Shown here one piece after another: positions 22,006 through 32,319 of a stretch of 64,000 nucleotides of DNA (its first letter is position 1; every line of letters starts with the position of its first letter). Both the position numbers and the translations under genes were made by a program. The stretch comes from Altimarinus sp041659565 (GTDB taxonomy: Bacteria; Patescibacteriota; Gracilibacteria; BD1-5; UBA6164). The notes under the pieces are model-generated. The model was not told the origin of the DNA and did not search any database. It worked only from the letters and a program-made list of their open reading frames with translations. The stretch is taken from positions 285,517 to 349,516 of the forward strand of contig JBAZXZ010000001.1 of NCBI GenBank assembly GCA_041659565.1, written 5' to 3'.

Positions 22006-23541
22006 CTATTCTTCTTGAAAATGTTTTTTTATTAAAGGAATAAAACGGATATACTCCAAGATTTGTAATCCTGTGAATTTTCAAATTAAAAAATTTATAA
22101 AAAATACCACAATAAGTAGTTCAGTGTATGCTAAAAATATATTTTGTATGTAATTTGATCTTATTATGAAGTAAGCGACAAGAGAAACAAACATAAATTC
22201 TATTAAATAAAATAAAAATCCCCAGCTAAAAACTTTTCTTTCATCAGAAAATAATTTATAAGCAATCATTGGAATTATTATAAATGGGAAAATAACTAGA
22301 TTTGTTTTTAAATCATAAAAATCTACAAAATTAAATAAATTTAACATTCAAATAAACATTATTGCAAGTATAAGATAAAGTATGAAATATAAAGAAAGTT
22401 TAGTATTTAATAAAAAATGTACTCTCTTATAAATAATTTTCATAAGATACATAGAAAATACAGAAGATAAAAACAGAATTAATGTTATCTGAAAACTAAA
22501 AAGATATACACTAAGTGCAAAAAAGATAGGATAATATAAATTAAATATAGATATTCAAATAAACTGTCTAATAAAGTTTATAGCCGTTACCGCAACTCAT
22601 AAAGAAAATATTAATCATAAAATACTTATAGGAAATCAAGATGAAATAAGTTTATTTGTAAAATTTGTAAGGAAAAATAAATTATTTGATTTATAATCAA
22701 AAGATATCTGATTTATTCAATAATATTTATCTTTTATTATATCTGTAGATGGTTTTCATAAAGAAACATAATTTAAAAAGTTTAATAAACTAGATGGAGA
22801 AAAAGTATATATACTTACATCTAAACTATTAATGAAATTACTAAGCAATTTTTTTGAAAGTATAAAACTAGAATTTGTAACTATAAATATCTTTTTATTT
22901 GGAAAATTTATGTTGTATATTTTAGCTAATTTTTCAAATCACTGAAGAATTTCTAAATAACTATTTGAATTGATAATAATTATATCTGAATCTTGAAAAA
23001 TATGTAATTTGTCGGTAACTTGAGATAAAAATTGTTCTTGTATAGAACTTGTATTTTTATATTCTAAAATAGTTTTATCAAAAAATATATTATTTTTCTT
23101 AAAGTTTTCATCAAATGATAAATTTAAATCGCTTTTATCTGAAATATATGAAACAATTTTTGAATAAACATTAACTTTTTTTTCTAATTCATAAATACAT
23201 TGAGAATCTTTTTCAACAATTTTGGCTTTAACTAATACAGTTCATATTTCAGAAAAATTTATATTAAATTTTTCTGTGTTTTTTTCAGTGATTTTTTGTC
23301 AATCTTTAGTAATTAAAAAGGATACTTCCTTATCACTTTTTTCTACTCAAATAAGATTGTTTTTGATACTATAAATTAAGTTACTATTCACTTTTGTATT
23401 TAAATCTCAAATTATATCATACTTATTCTCAGTACATTTTATTTCAACTTCATTTGCTTCTAAAACAGCAGGATTTAACTCTTCTCAAAAACAAGATAAA
23501 ACTGATAAAAAAGAAAACATAATAATAAAAAAGACTCGCAT
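22006..23541 (-). CDS. Periplasmic-domain protein with C-terminal 7TM region
   Basis: A 511-aa protein. An N-terminal signal with possible lipobox (FLSVLSC) leads to about 300 residues of extracytoplasmic domain (VNIYSKIVSYISDK-like, FDYKSNNLFFLTNFTNKL). At least six hydrophobic helices follow: FPISILWLIFSLGVAVTAIN, LYYPIFFALSVYLFSF, LYFILYLILAIMFIGML, LVIFPFIIIPMIAYKLF, WGFLFYLIEFMFVSLVAYF and LLIVVFFINFLI. The layout matches the 7TM proteins that accompany RimK-related ligases and QEGLP peptidases, though I see no transglutaminase motif. It precedes the ATP-grasp/DUF1704 fusion, probably in one operon. Confidence 0.68.
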
Positions 23542-23691
23542 AAAAATATATATAATAGAAATAATTTAAATATTTTACATAAACATAATAAGGAAAAAAG
23601 GAAAAAATTCAATTAATTTATCAATAAAATTTGGAAAATATAAAAAAAATTATATTATAAAATTGATTTAATATTTTAATTTTAAATCTTA

Positions 23692-23714
23692 ACCTTTCAA
23701 AAATAGTGAAAGGT
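23692..23714 (+). promoter_or_regulatory. Inverted repeat upstream of earP
   Basis: Perfect 8-bp arms ACCTTTCA/TGAAAGGT with a 7-nt loop, 36 nt before the earP start codon. It could be an operator or an early hairpin; a T-rich stretch follows only partly. Confidence 0.4.
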
Positions 23715-23750
23715 ATTTATTATATTGTATTTACTTTATTTAGTTTTCAT

Positions 23751-24767
23751 ATGATTCAATATATAGATTTTTATGTAACAATTATAGATAACTATTGAGA
23801 TATATGATTTGCTTTAAATCTAGCTTTGAAAATGGTATCAAAAAATCACAATCTAAATGTTAGATTTTTTAATGATAATGAAGAATTATTTAATAAAATG
23901 ATAGGAGATAATAAAAATAATATTAAATTTTATAATTTATCTGATTTGAATGATTATATTCCTTCCAAAACAATATTTACTTTTTTTGACTATAAATTAC
24001 CAAGTAACTATCTAAAAAAATGAGAAATATGAAAAAATATAATTCAATTTTGATATTTTTTACTTCATAAGTGAATTGAAAATCTTCACTTAACTAATTA
24101 TGAATTAGTATGAAATAAATTTATTCATTTCATACCTAGTTTAAAGGAAAATACTTGAGGTGTAATAATTCAAAATTATATAAACAAAAATAATAAAGAA
24201 AAGTATTTAAATTATTTAAAATCTAAATATAACTTAAATATAGAAATAACTTATAATTTATTAAACAAAAAGTGGATTTCAGTTTTTGTTTATAAAGATA
24301 ATCTAAATGAAATAATTGAAGTAATACAAAAAAGAAAAAATGAAATATTTTTTGTATTTGATAGTTGAAAAAGAATTCAGGAAGATAACAATATAATTTA
24401 TATGCCTTTTTTTGAATTATTAGATTATAATGATTTTCTCTCACTTTGTGATTTAAATATAGTAAGATGAGAAAATAGTTTATGCACTTCACTTTCAAGT
24501 TGAAAACCAACTCTTTGGGATATTTATAAAGAAAATAATAAAGCTCATAATGAAAAAATAGATGATTTTTTAATCTTTTTAGAAGAAAATAAAATACAAG
24601 AGTTACAATATAGTAAAATACTTAAAAACTTTAATTCAATATACAAAAAAGAAGCCTTTACAGACTTCTTAGATAATTCAAATAGTTATAAACACTTATT
24701 TGTAAATTTATGAATTTATATAAATAATAATTGTGATTTATATAACAAACTTAAAAAGATTTTTTAA
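23751..24767 (+). CDS. earP: EF-P arginine rhamnosyltransferase EarP
   Basis: A 338-aa protein resembling EarP (DUF2331), a GT-B inverting enzyme that transfers rhamnose from dTDP-rhamnose to Arg32 of EF-P. Visible signatures: IIDNYGDIGFALNLAL near the N-terminus (family DNFGDIG, catalytic Asp region), IPSLKENTGGVIIQ, LCDLNIVRGENSLC (family RGEDSF) and SGKPTLWDIYKENNKAHNEK. The protein is somewhat shorter than proteobacterial EarP (about 370-380). Its convergent neighbour encodes EF-P with Arg at residue 32, strong context support. The dTDP-rhamnose pathway is not in this window. Confidence 0.85.
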
Positions 24768-24777
24768 TTTATTTAAT

Positions 24778-24803
24778 AGATTCCGGATCAGGTCCGGAAT
24801 GAC
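24778..24803. repeat. Dispersed GATTCCGG...CCGGAATGAC repeat unit
   Basis: GATTCCGGATCAGGTCCGG followed by AATGAC, a palindromic unit between the convergent earP and efp genes. A reverse copy occurs within uvrB (about 43511-43535), and relatives lie at 45385-45510 and 57786-57811. Confidence 0.75.
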
Positions 24804-24814
24804 AAAGACATATT

Positions 24815-25384
24815 TTAATCTTTTTTTGCTCTTTCACTATATTCTCAAGTTTCAGTATTGATTATTACATATTCTCATGCTTCAACAAACCCTGGAACCT
24901 TGATTGTGTATCCAGTTTCTAAAGTTGCCTCTTTAATTACTTTTCAATCAGCTGTATTTCCCTTTACTCATGGTTCACATTCAGTAATTTGAAGTTTTAC
25001 ATTAGCTGGAAGTATAACTCAAATCAATTTTCATTCATATCTTTGTATATCTACGATTGATCATGGAATCATAAAATTAACTACATCACCAACATCTTCA
25101 GAACTTAATTCAATTTGTTCATAATTTTCTTGATCCATAAAATAAAATGTATCTCAAGATTGATATAAAAACTCAAATTTAGATCTATCTAAAACCACAT
25201 CATCTAATTTTTCTTCACTATCAAAAACTCTATCTGTAGTATTTCAAACTAGTACATTTTTCATTCTAATTTTTATATTTGTAGATCATCTACCTCATCT
25301 GTGAATTTCTTTCTTTAAAACTAATAAAAGTTCATTACCTATTTTTATAACTCTTCCTGCAGTCACTTTCATTGCTATTATCAT
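24815..25384 (-). CDS. efp: Elongation factor P (Arg32 type)
   Basis: A 189-aa protein of normal EF-P length. EF-P binds between ribosomal P and E sites and relieves stalling at polyproline. The N-terminal KOW-like domain ends in the loop HRGGRGSTNIKIRMKN; its tip residue is Arg where most bacteria have Lys34. With the start at ATG 25384 (MIIAMKVTAG) it is exactly Arg32, the number of the EarP-modified residue in proteobacteria; the ATG at 25372 would lose this. OB domains follow: GDVVNFMIPGSIVDIQRYEG, then GNTADGKVIKEATLETGY and IKVPGFVEAGEYVIINTETG. Convergent with earP. Confidence 0.95.
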
Positions 25385-25515
25385 AATAATGATGATTAAT
25401 TTATAAAATATACTAATTTAGTTTATTGAAAGTTTATAAAAAGCAAGTTTTTTAAACTAAAAATGTAAAAAATACATAAATTTCATTGAATAAATATTAT
25501 TTAATTTTATCAATT

Positions 25516-27156
25516 TTATTCTTTTTTATCATTATAATTAGTCAAAGGTACAGGTTCTCAACTTGATTCATATCATTGGAAATAATCTACTCATATTTCT
25601 CTCAAAACTCTTTCAGTTTCTTTTCAATTAACGAATTCAGCAACTACTTTTAATCAGATTAACTTTGATACTTGACAAACATTTCCAACCAATAACTTAA
25701 ATAATTCGTTTATTTTTCATTTTTCATCAATTAATCACTTGATAAATTTTCAATCTATCTTTACCTTATCATAATAACCTGCATATAGTTTTTCAGCACT
25801 TGAGTTTCATCTTCAAAAATCATCTATAGCAACTTCGCATCAAATTCATTTTAATTTTTTAATTAAACTTTTAGCTGTTTTCTTATCTTTAACTTCTCAT
25901 GTTTCAGTTACCTCAAAACATATTTTTCTTGGTGGAATCTTATAAATACCAAATAATCTTTCTATATACTCAAATTTATGTTTATCAGAAATTGAAGCTC
26001 AAGAAAGATTTATAGAACATTTTGTTAATTTTGATAAATGATTAGGATTATCAGATAACCATTTAAATGCAACATCAATAACATAATTATCTATACGAGA
26101 TGATAAATTTAATAGTTCAGCCTTAGGAATAAATATAGTAGGAGATATTTGTTTACCAGTTTTTTCATCAAATAATCTAATCAATACTTCATAATTAAGT
26201 TCATCATATCATTTTGATGAAACAATCTTTTGACAATACAACTCAAAATGAAAATCTTGTCAAATTAATGCTTTTTCTATAGTTTTTCTCCAATTTTTTT
26301 CCAATTGATAATCATTATCAGATTCTTCATCAAAAACTTCTACTCTATCTCATCATTTATGCAAAGCTGATAAAGATATATCTAATCACTTATCCATAAC
26401 TTTATCTACTTTAGAATTTCACTCAACAATTCATATTCATGACAATATATGTATAGGATCAGTTTCTGTTCATACATTTAAAGAATTTAAGATTTTTCTT
26501 ATTTTATTAGAAATAGTGGTAACTTTATCAATATTAACTCAAAATAAAGCTATTCAAAATGAATCTCATTGTAAACTACCATACAATACATTATCTTGTT
26601 TTATTATATCAAAACTTTCTATACATTTTTTTACAATATTAAAATATTTTTTTAAAATTATATTTTTATCTTCTGGTATATCTATATATTTACATATATT
26701 ATCAAATGAAATAACTACTAAACTATATACATTTGTATTTTCTGAAGAATCTAAATTAGATAATAGTTGTTTTTTAAACTCTCTATGGTTTATAAGTCAA
26801 GTTCATGCATCAATATATTCATTAGTTAAATCCTTAATGTAACCTATATATCATTTAGAATAAGTATTTTCTTCTGGTCCAATAATAAGCTCTAAAGGAA
26901 ATTCTTCTTGATTTTTTCTAAATCATAATAAATTCTTTTGTTGTAATTTTTCTACAGAATTTAATATATCAACTTTTCATACTCTATCATCCATAAGTAT
27001 TGAAATATGTTGTCATATAACCTCAGATGAAGTATATCAAAATATTTTCTCTACATCACCACACACTTTACTTATACATCACGAAATATCTATATGAACA
27101 AAAATTCAAACAGAGTTTCATTTATCAATTTCAAGTGATTTATCTTTTTCAGACAT
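25516..27156 (-). CDS. PAS-GGDEF(degenerate)-EAL protein, c-di-GMP phosphodiesterase
   Basis: A 546-aa cytosolic signalling protein. A PAS domain (FVHIDISGCISKVCG, EKIFGYTSSEVIGQHIS) is followed by a GGDEF-like domain whose active-site motif reads QGDSF (NVLYGSLQGDSFGIALFG), so cyclase activity is probably lost. The C-terminal EAL domain looks intact: EVLIRLFD (EVL for EAL, residue about 322), CSINLSG, CFEVTET, VAIDDFGRGNSS, VKIDGKFI, VVAEFVNG and GVDYFQGY. It should hydrolyse c-di-GMP with PAS control. It is monocistronic. No other c-di-GMP gene occurs in the window. Confidence 0.88.
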
Positions 27157-27251
27157 AAACAAACATTAATATTTTAAAAAAAGATTCTTTTTTATTATAA
27201 TAACTATTAATAAGAAAAAGTAAAGTGTATTTTTTTGTAATATATCAAAAT

Positions 27252-27297
27252 AAAAATATACTTTATAAAATACATTTATTTTATAAAGTATATTTTT
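27252..27297. terminator. Long inverted repeat / bidirectional terminator
   Basis: Arms AAAAATATACTTTATAAAA and its complement enclose an 8-nt loop (TACATTTA). It lies upstream of the EAL gene on the minus strand and just before a 41-aa plus-strand ORF. Confidence 0.6.
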
Positions 27298-27299
27298 AT

Positions 27300-27425
27300 A
27301 TGATTGATTTTAAGCCAATGATTTGATACTACATTTTTTTGATTTTTATGTTTTTAACTTGAATAAGTTTTAAATTATTTATAGATTATAATAAAAAGAA
27401 AAAAGAAGAAAAGAAAAAAAATTAA
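27300..27425 (+). CDS. Small single-helix membrane protein, 41 aa
   Basis: MIDFKPMIGYYIFLIFMFL begins a product with one membrane helix and a Lys/Glu-rich cytosolic tail (NKKKKEEKKKN). Two TGA codons are read as Gly. Its TAA overlaps the TAA of the convergent ribF-like gene by two bases. Short, so moderate confidence. Confidence 0.45.
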
Positions 27426-28159
27426 TTTATCATTTTTAATAAAGAAGATTTATAAATTTCAGGTTTATATGATTGAATCCTATTAATTTCTATATCATTT
27501 ATTTTTTTATTTTCTTTTAATTCTCTATAAAATCATTCTTGATCATATCAAAGACATATAATTTGGGGATTATGAATAAAAACCCAAAATAGAGGATTAT
27601 CGCTATCACCTAATTCAACAATATCAGCAATTTTTGTTTTTTTTAGGTTTTCTCCCCTTTTTGTTTCATTATTTTTTGGTTTAATTCATTTAAATTTCAA
27701 TACATTTATATCTCTAGCAACAATTGTAATTAAGCAATCCCCATAAAAACTAGCATTTTTTAGAAAATATCTGTGTCACAAATGAAATATATCAAAAGTC
27801 CCAAAAGTCATAACTTTTATTATACTTTTTTTAGCAAAAATTATATCTTTGCTTATCTGTGATTTTAACTCATCTATAGAATCAAATTTCTTATTATTTC
27901 TTATTTTTTTCAACAAGTAAATTTCTATTTCTTTATCATATATATCTTTATCAAAATCAAAAAGATGAGCTTCAAAAATTCATTTGTCTTTTAAATATGT
28001 TCAAACTCAAGCAAATTTTATACCATAAAATATTATATTAATTTTATAAACTCAGTCATCAATATCACTTGAATTACAAACAATATTTGCTGTTTTAAAT
28101 CAAATTGTTCTTCATAATTCTTTTCCATGAATTACTTTTCATTTTATTATAAAAGTCAT
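27422..28159 (-). CDS. ribF: Riboflavin kinase - FAD synthetase, inverted domain order
   Basis: A 245-aa protein. Residues 1-105 match the riboflavin kinase domain (GKVIHGKELGRTIGFKTAN, DGVYKINIIFYG, FEAHLFDFDKDIYDKEIEI, KKFDSIDELKSQI). Residues 115-245 are a cytidylyltransferase: MTFGTFDIFHLGH, VARDINVLKFKG, NLKKTKIADIVELGD, ICLGYDQEG. Bacterial RibF has the nucleotidyltransferase first; here kinase comes first and the second part looks more like archaeal RibL-type FAD synthetase. Together they would turn riboflavin into FMN and FAD. The start overlaps the end of ribH by 13 nt, an operon. Confidence 0.85.
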
Positions 28160-28605
28160 TTTGATAATAATTCACTAAGTAAATTAAGTCCTGATATAGC
28201 ATAAACTCATTTTATTCTTTCTTGTACTTGTTTTTCGTTATTACAAGTCAATATTCCAAAAATTACTGGAGTTGTAAATTGTAATGTTAAATCCATTATT
28301 CATCTTGAAGTTTCATTACAAACATAATCAAAATGTGGAGTATCTCATCTAATAACAACTCATAAAGTTATAATTAAATCCCAATCTTCTGTTTCAAGTA
28401 ATCTTTTTGTCATAGCAGGTATTTCAAAAGCACCTGGAACATAAAAACTTTCTATTTTATCAAATCAATGTTGTTTTAAAACTCATATATTTATAGCTTC
28501 AAGTGCACTTGTATGTTCTTTATTAAATTCTGCCACTACAAAAGCTATTTTTATATTTTTTTTGATATTTGAAATATCACTCATTGATTGTTCATAATTT
28601 GACAT
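28147..28605 (-). CDS. ribH: 6,7-dimethyl-8-ribityllumazine synthase
   Basis: A 152-aa enzyme that condenses ArP with dihydroxybutanone phosphate, the penultimate step to riboflavin. Motifs: FVVAEFNKEHTSALE, FYVPGAFEIP, ITLGVVIRGDTPHFDYVCNE (catalytic His region), TSRGIMDLTLQF and PVIFGILTCNNEKQ. It is of full length. Translationally coupled to ribF downstream by a 13-nt overlap. Riboflavin synthase is 14 kb away at 42413-42982. Confidence 0.95.
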
Positions 28606-28707
28606 AATCTCTTTTAGTTAAAAATTTAAATTTTATACTACTATAATTTTCCAAAGAAAATCAGATATAATAAATAATAATTATATCTGTAAAATAAGCA
28701 AGAAAAA

Positions 28708-30549
28708 TTAATAAATCTCTTTATTGTAACACTCTTCACAATAAACTATTTCTGGTCTATCTGGAGAATAAGTAGTTTTTATATTTTCTCCACATTTATC
28801 ACACTTTCTGTCATAAATTTTTCTCTCATTTCTTAATTTCATTCTATCCAAATGCCTTTGGTCTGGATGTATTCTTGGAATCACTAAATTATATTTTCTA
28901 TAAAACTCAAGTTCTTGTTTAATTATTCTAAATGGTTTCTGTTGGGAATGAATATTTTCGTTCCTTACATCTTCACACTCAATTGCCCGATTAAGTATAT
29001 CATCTGGTATATTGGCTATATTATCTGGTAATTTATTGCTCGGTATTATTTTTTCTACTTTTGGAAAAGGAGCTTCGTACATGCTATACTTAAAGACCGG
29101 TCTTTTACCTACTTCTTCAAAATTCTTATAAGTATTTCATTTTCTATCTATATAATTTATTTTTCATTTAAGACCGGTCTTATGGGTAATTAAAAAATAC
29201 TCATTTGCTACAGTTTCGTAGTATCCAAAAGGAGAAATAATCGAAGGAAAAAATTCTCACCATTCTCCAGTTTTTTTCATATGTTCTATTATTTTTGAAA
29301 CAAGTATTTCATATTCTTCACGAGTATATTGTTTATTAAAAATACAATATTTAGCATTACGGAGACCTGTGCAACCAAAAAGATTATTTGATCATATTAT
29401 AACATCACAATATTGTAAATTTGAACAACTTCACCAAATATTAGAACAAAATATACAATTAATATTTTTATCTCAAGAGGAAACCACTTCCAAATTAAGT
29501 TCACATTCATATCATCCTACATCAAAATCATATATATTTTTTCAATTACTCACACCATTACAATATGCCAAATTCTCATCAGAAAAACAATCAAAACAAT
29601 ATTTAAGATTTTTACTATTTAAAATATTATCTCATATAACATTTTCTGAATTTGTGATATTTATTTTTTTTGGAAATTGTAAATTATGTAATTTAAATTT
29701 ATTACCGATTTTAACAACATTATCTAAACTTCAATTAAAATATTTTTTAACCTCATTTTCATAATTTTCTTTTGAATATTGTTCATTAAAAATATTATAT
29801 TTTTTATTTATCAAATTTGTACATCAGAAACAATCATTACAATTTTCAAGTCAAAAAGAAAAAGCTACATTATTACAATTTTTACAATCTTGAACATTGA
29901 AACATTTATAACATCAATCAATATCTATAGAATTATAACACAATTCACAATTATTTCAGTTAAGTATATCAATACAATTTCTAGATCTTATAACATTATT
30001 ACAATAATAACAATCCTCTGAATAATCAGTATTATATGACAAATAACATCATTTAGAATATCCACATTGATTTATGAAACCACAATTTTCATTTCAAATA
30101 ACATGTAAAGATAATCTTGGAACTTGCAACATTAATTCATTAAATTGTTCAAAAAAATTTCTATTAAAATTAAAATCCTTACCATATTTTAAAGGTATAG
30201 ATTCATCTTTCCACCACTCAGTTTGTTCATATACTTTATATGGTTTATCTGGTGAATAAATAGAAAATATTTCTTTTCAAGTTAAATCACATTTTCTTTT
30301 ATATATATTTCTCTCGTTTCTAAATGATAATCTCCTTTGAGATCTACAATCTGGACACAAAGTAGGTGTTGGAATTTGGTATTTTACTTTTCAATTTTCA
30401 AGTAATTTTAACCCCGGGGTTGAAAAAGAAACCCCGGGGTTCGTGAAAACTGGGCTTACTTTATCATAAAACTCCAAATCTTTATCAGTAATTAAAAAAT
30501 TTGAATTACAGTGTTTACAGATTTTAATTTCAATTACTTTTTCTTGCAT
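28708..30549 (-). CDS. Cysteine-rich zinc-ribbon/solenoid protein A
   Basis: A 613-aa protein, one of four tandem paralogues. The N-terminal zinc ribbon (CKHC ... PTPTLCPDCRSQRR) is followed by RNERNIYKRKCDLTGKEIF and YSPDKPYKVYE. Two long repeat regions follow in which Cys, Asn and Tyr recur about every 10 residues (CGYSKGCYLSYN, CYKCFNVQDCKNC). Each region closes with a motif like GLRNAKYCIFNKQYTREEYE. The C-terminus has a second ribbon (RKCDKCGENIKTTYSPDRPE, CEECYNKEIY). I suspect a Cys-laddered beta-solenoid; function unknown. Two pairs of in-frame palindromes (30410-30441 and 29093-29181) encode extra loops missing from paralogue B or different in it. Confidence 0.75.
29093..29181. repeat. 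Palindrome-bounded insert (AAGACCGGTCTT pair) in protein A
   Basis: AAGACCGGTCTT occurs at 29093-29104 and 29170-29181, 65 nt apart and in frame. The bounded residues (KTGLKGKINYIDRKG ... GKRPVFK) have no counterpart in paralogue B, where NEYFPLRKEEALK-type sequence leads straight to YEAPF. Confidence 0.8.
30410..30441. repeat. Tandem AACCCCGGGGTT palindromes in protein A
   Basis: Two identical 12-bp palindromes (30410-30421 and 30430-30441), 8 nt apart, are translated as NPGVSFSTPGL between KVSPVF and the zinc-ribbon motif IPTPTLCPDC. Paralogue B has a different palindrome pair at the same place. Confidence 0.85.
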
Positions 30550-30562
30550 TTTTTATTCTTAG

Positions 30563-32308
30563 CTAATAAATCTCTTTATTATAACACTCCTCACAATAAA
30601 CTATTTCTTGTCTATCTTTTTTAAAAGTTGTTTTAATATCTTTTCAACATTTATCACACTTTCTGTCATAAATTTTCCTTGGATTTCTAAGTTTTACTCT
30701 ATCTAAATGTCTTTGGTCTGGATGTATTTTTGGTATTGGTAAACTATATTTTCTATAAAAATCTAGTTCTTGTTTAACTATTCTAAAAGGTTTTTGTAAG
30801 GAACGAATATTTTCGTTCCCTACATTTTCTGGCATAATTGCCCGATTTAGTATATCATCAGGAATATCACTAATATTTTTAGGTAGTTTATTAGCAGGTA
30901 TTATTTTTTGAACTTTTGTAAAAGGAGCTTCATAAGTTGACCAGTTAAAACCTAATTTCAAAGCCTCTTCTTTTCTAAGTGGAAAATATTCAGTATTAAT
31001 TGTCTCATTATATCAAAATGGTGAAATACTGGATGGGAAAAATTCTCACCATTCATCATTTTTTCTCATATTTTCTATAATCTTTGGAACTAATATATCA
31101 TATTCTTCTTTTGAATATTGCTTATTTAATATACAATACTGTCCATTTCTAACTCAAATACATCAAAATATATTTGAACAGTTATGACAATTTATATTGT
31201 AAAAACTATTATTACAAGTATAACATGTAATTCAAAAATATGTTCAAATTGCATTTAATCAGGTATCAAGTATTTCATATCATAAATCAAAGTTTTCTCA
31301 TATTCACATCGCATCATAAACATTTGAACATCACATTCATCAATTTTCTGCATATTTACAATTTTGTGAATTTTCTAAATGAAATGAATAATTACAATTT
31401 TTGCAATTTTTTAAATTATCTCAAATACAATCCTCAGAACCTATAATCATAAGATTTTTATTTATAGCCTTTTTTTTCATTTCATCTAATACACTCAATC
31501 AAAGCAGAAAATATTTTTGTTTTAAATCTTCTATTTGTTTAAAATATTCTTCTTTTGTATATGATTTATTATCAATATAATATTTTTTTCAAACAAGGTT
31601 GTAACACATAAAACAATCTGAACAATTTTCACATTCATATAAAAAATATGAGGTATTACAATTATTTGAATTCATACAATAAATACAAGAAAAACATCAT
31701 TCACAATTTATAGTCTGATAACTTTGTTCCAAATTAGTTCAATCTAAAGAATCAATAACATTATTTGTATAAACTATTCTGGAAGAATACATTGTTTTTT
31801 CACAAGTCCAACCACCTGAAATCATATAACAATCTTTCATCTTTCACGAAAATGTTGCATAATCTGAATTTTCTGAATTAAAAGCAGCAGTCAAATTTAA
31901 AAGAGGTACTTGTTTCTGAAGAGAATCAAATTGTTCGAAAAAAGTTTTAGTAAAATCATACTCTTTTCAATAATCAAGTGGATCCCATTTATCACTCCAC
32001 CAATCATCACTATTATAAATTACATATTTTTTATCAGGAGAAAAAATAGATAAAATATCTTTCCCTGTTAAATCACATTTTCTTCTATATAAATTTTTTT
32101 CATTTCTCCAACAAAATCTTCTTTGTTGTCTACAATCTGGACACAAAGTAGGTGTTGGAATTTGGATCTTCTTAAGTCCGGACTTTTTGAAGTCCGGACT
32201 TGGAAATGAAGGACTTATTTTATCATAAAATTCTAAATCTTTATCTGTAATTAAAAAACTAATATTACATTTTTTACAGATCTTTGTTTCTAATATTTTT
32301 TCTTGCAT
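30563..32308 (-). CDS. Cysteine-rich zinc-ribbon/solenoid protein B
   Basis: A 581-aa paralogue of protein A with the same order: N-terminal ribbon (CKKCNISF ... PTPTLCPDCRQQRR), RKCDLTGKDILSIFSPDKK, two Cys/Asn/Tyr repeat regions (e.g. FSCIYCMNSNNCNTSYFLYE, CENCSDCFMCYNLVGKKYY) each closed by NKxYxKEEY motifs, then EGGEFFPSSISPFGYNET and a C-terminal ribbon (YDRKCDKCGKDI, VYCEECYNKEIY). A pair of AAGTCCGGACTT palindromes encodes part of the N-terminal linker. It sits 13 nt upstream of gene A, on one transcript. Unknown function; metal binding is the only firm inference. Confidence 0.75.
32174..32201. repeat. Tandem AAGTCCGGACTT palindromes in protein B
   Basis: Two identical 12-bp palindromes (32174-32185 and 32190-32201), 4 nt apart and in frame (SPDFKKSGLKK), at the position where paralogue A has AACCCCGGGGTT twice. 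Confidence 0.85.
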
Positions 32309-32319
32309 AACTTTGTTTA

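Noticed and set aside
24778..24803. Possible SRP RNA because of TCAGGTCCGGAA
   Set aside because: The segment is a short palindromic dispersed repeat with copies at other sites; the GGAAG/AGCAG tetraloop arrangement of SRP RNA is missing.
29369..30021. Two plus-strand ORFs of 131 and 80 aa
   Set aside because: They lie opposite the cysteine-rich gene A, which has strong paralogues in the other three genes; these ORFs have no family pattern.
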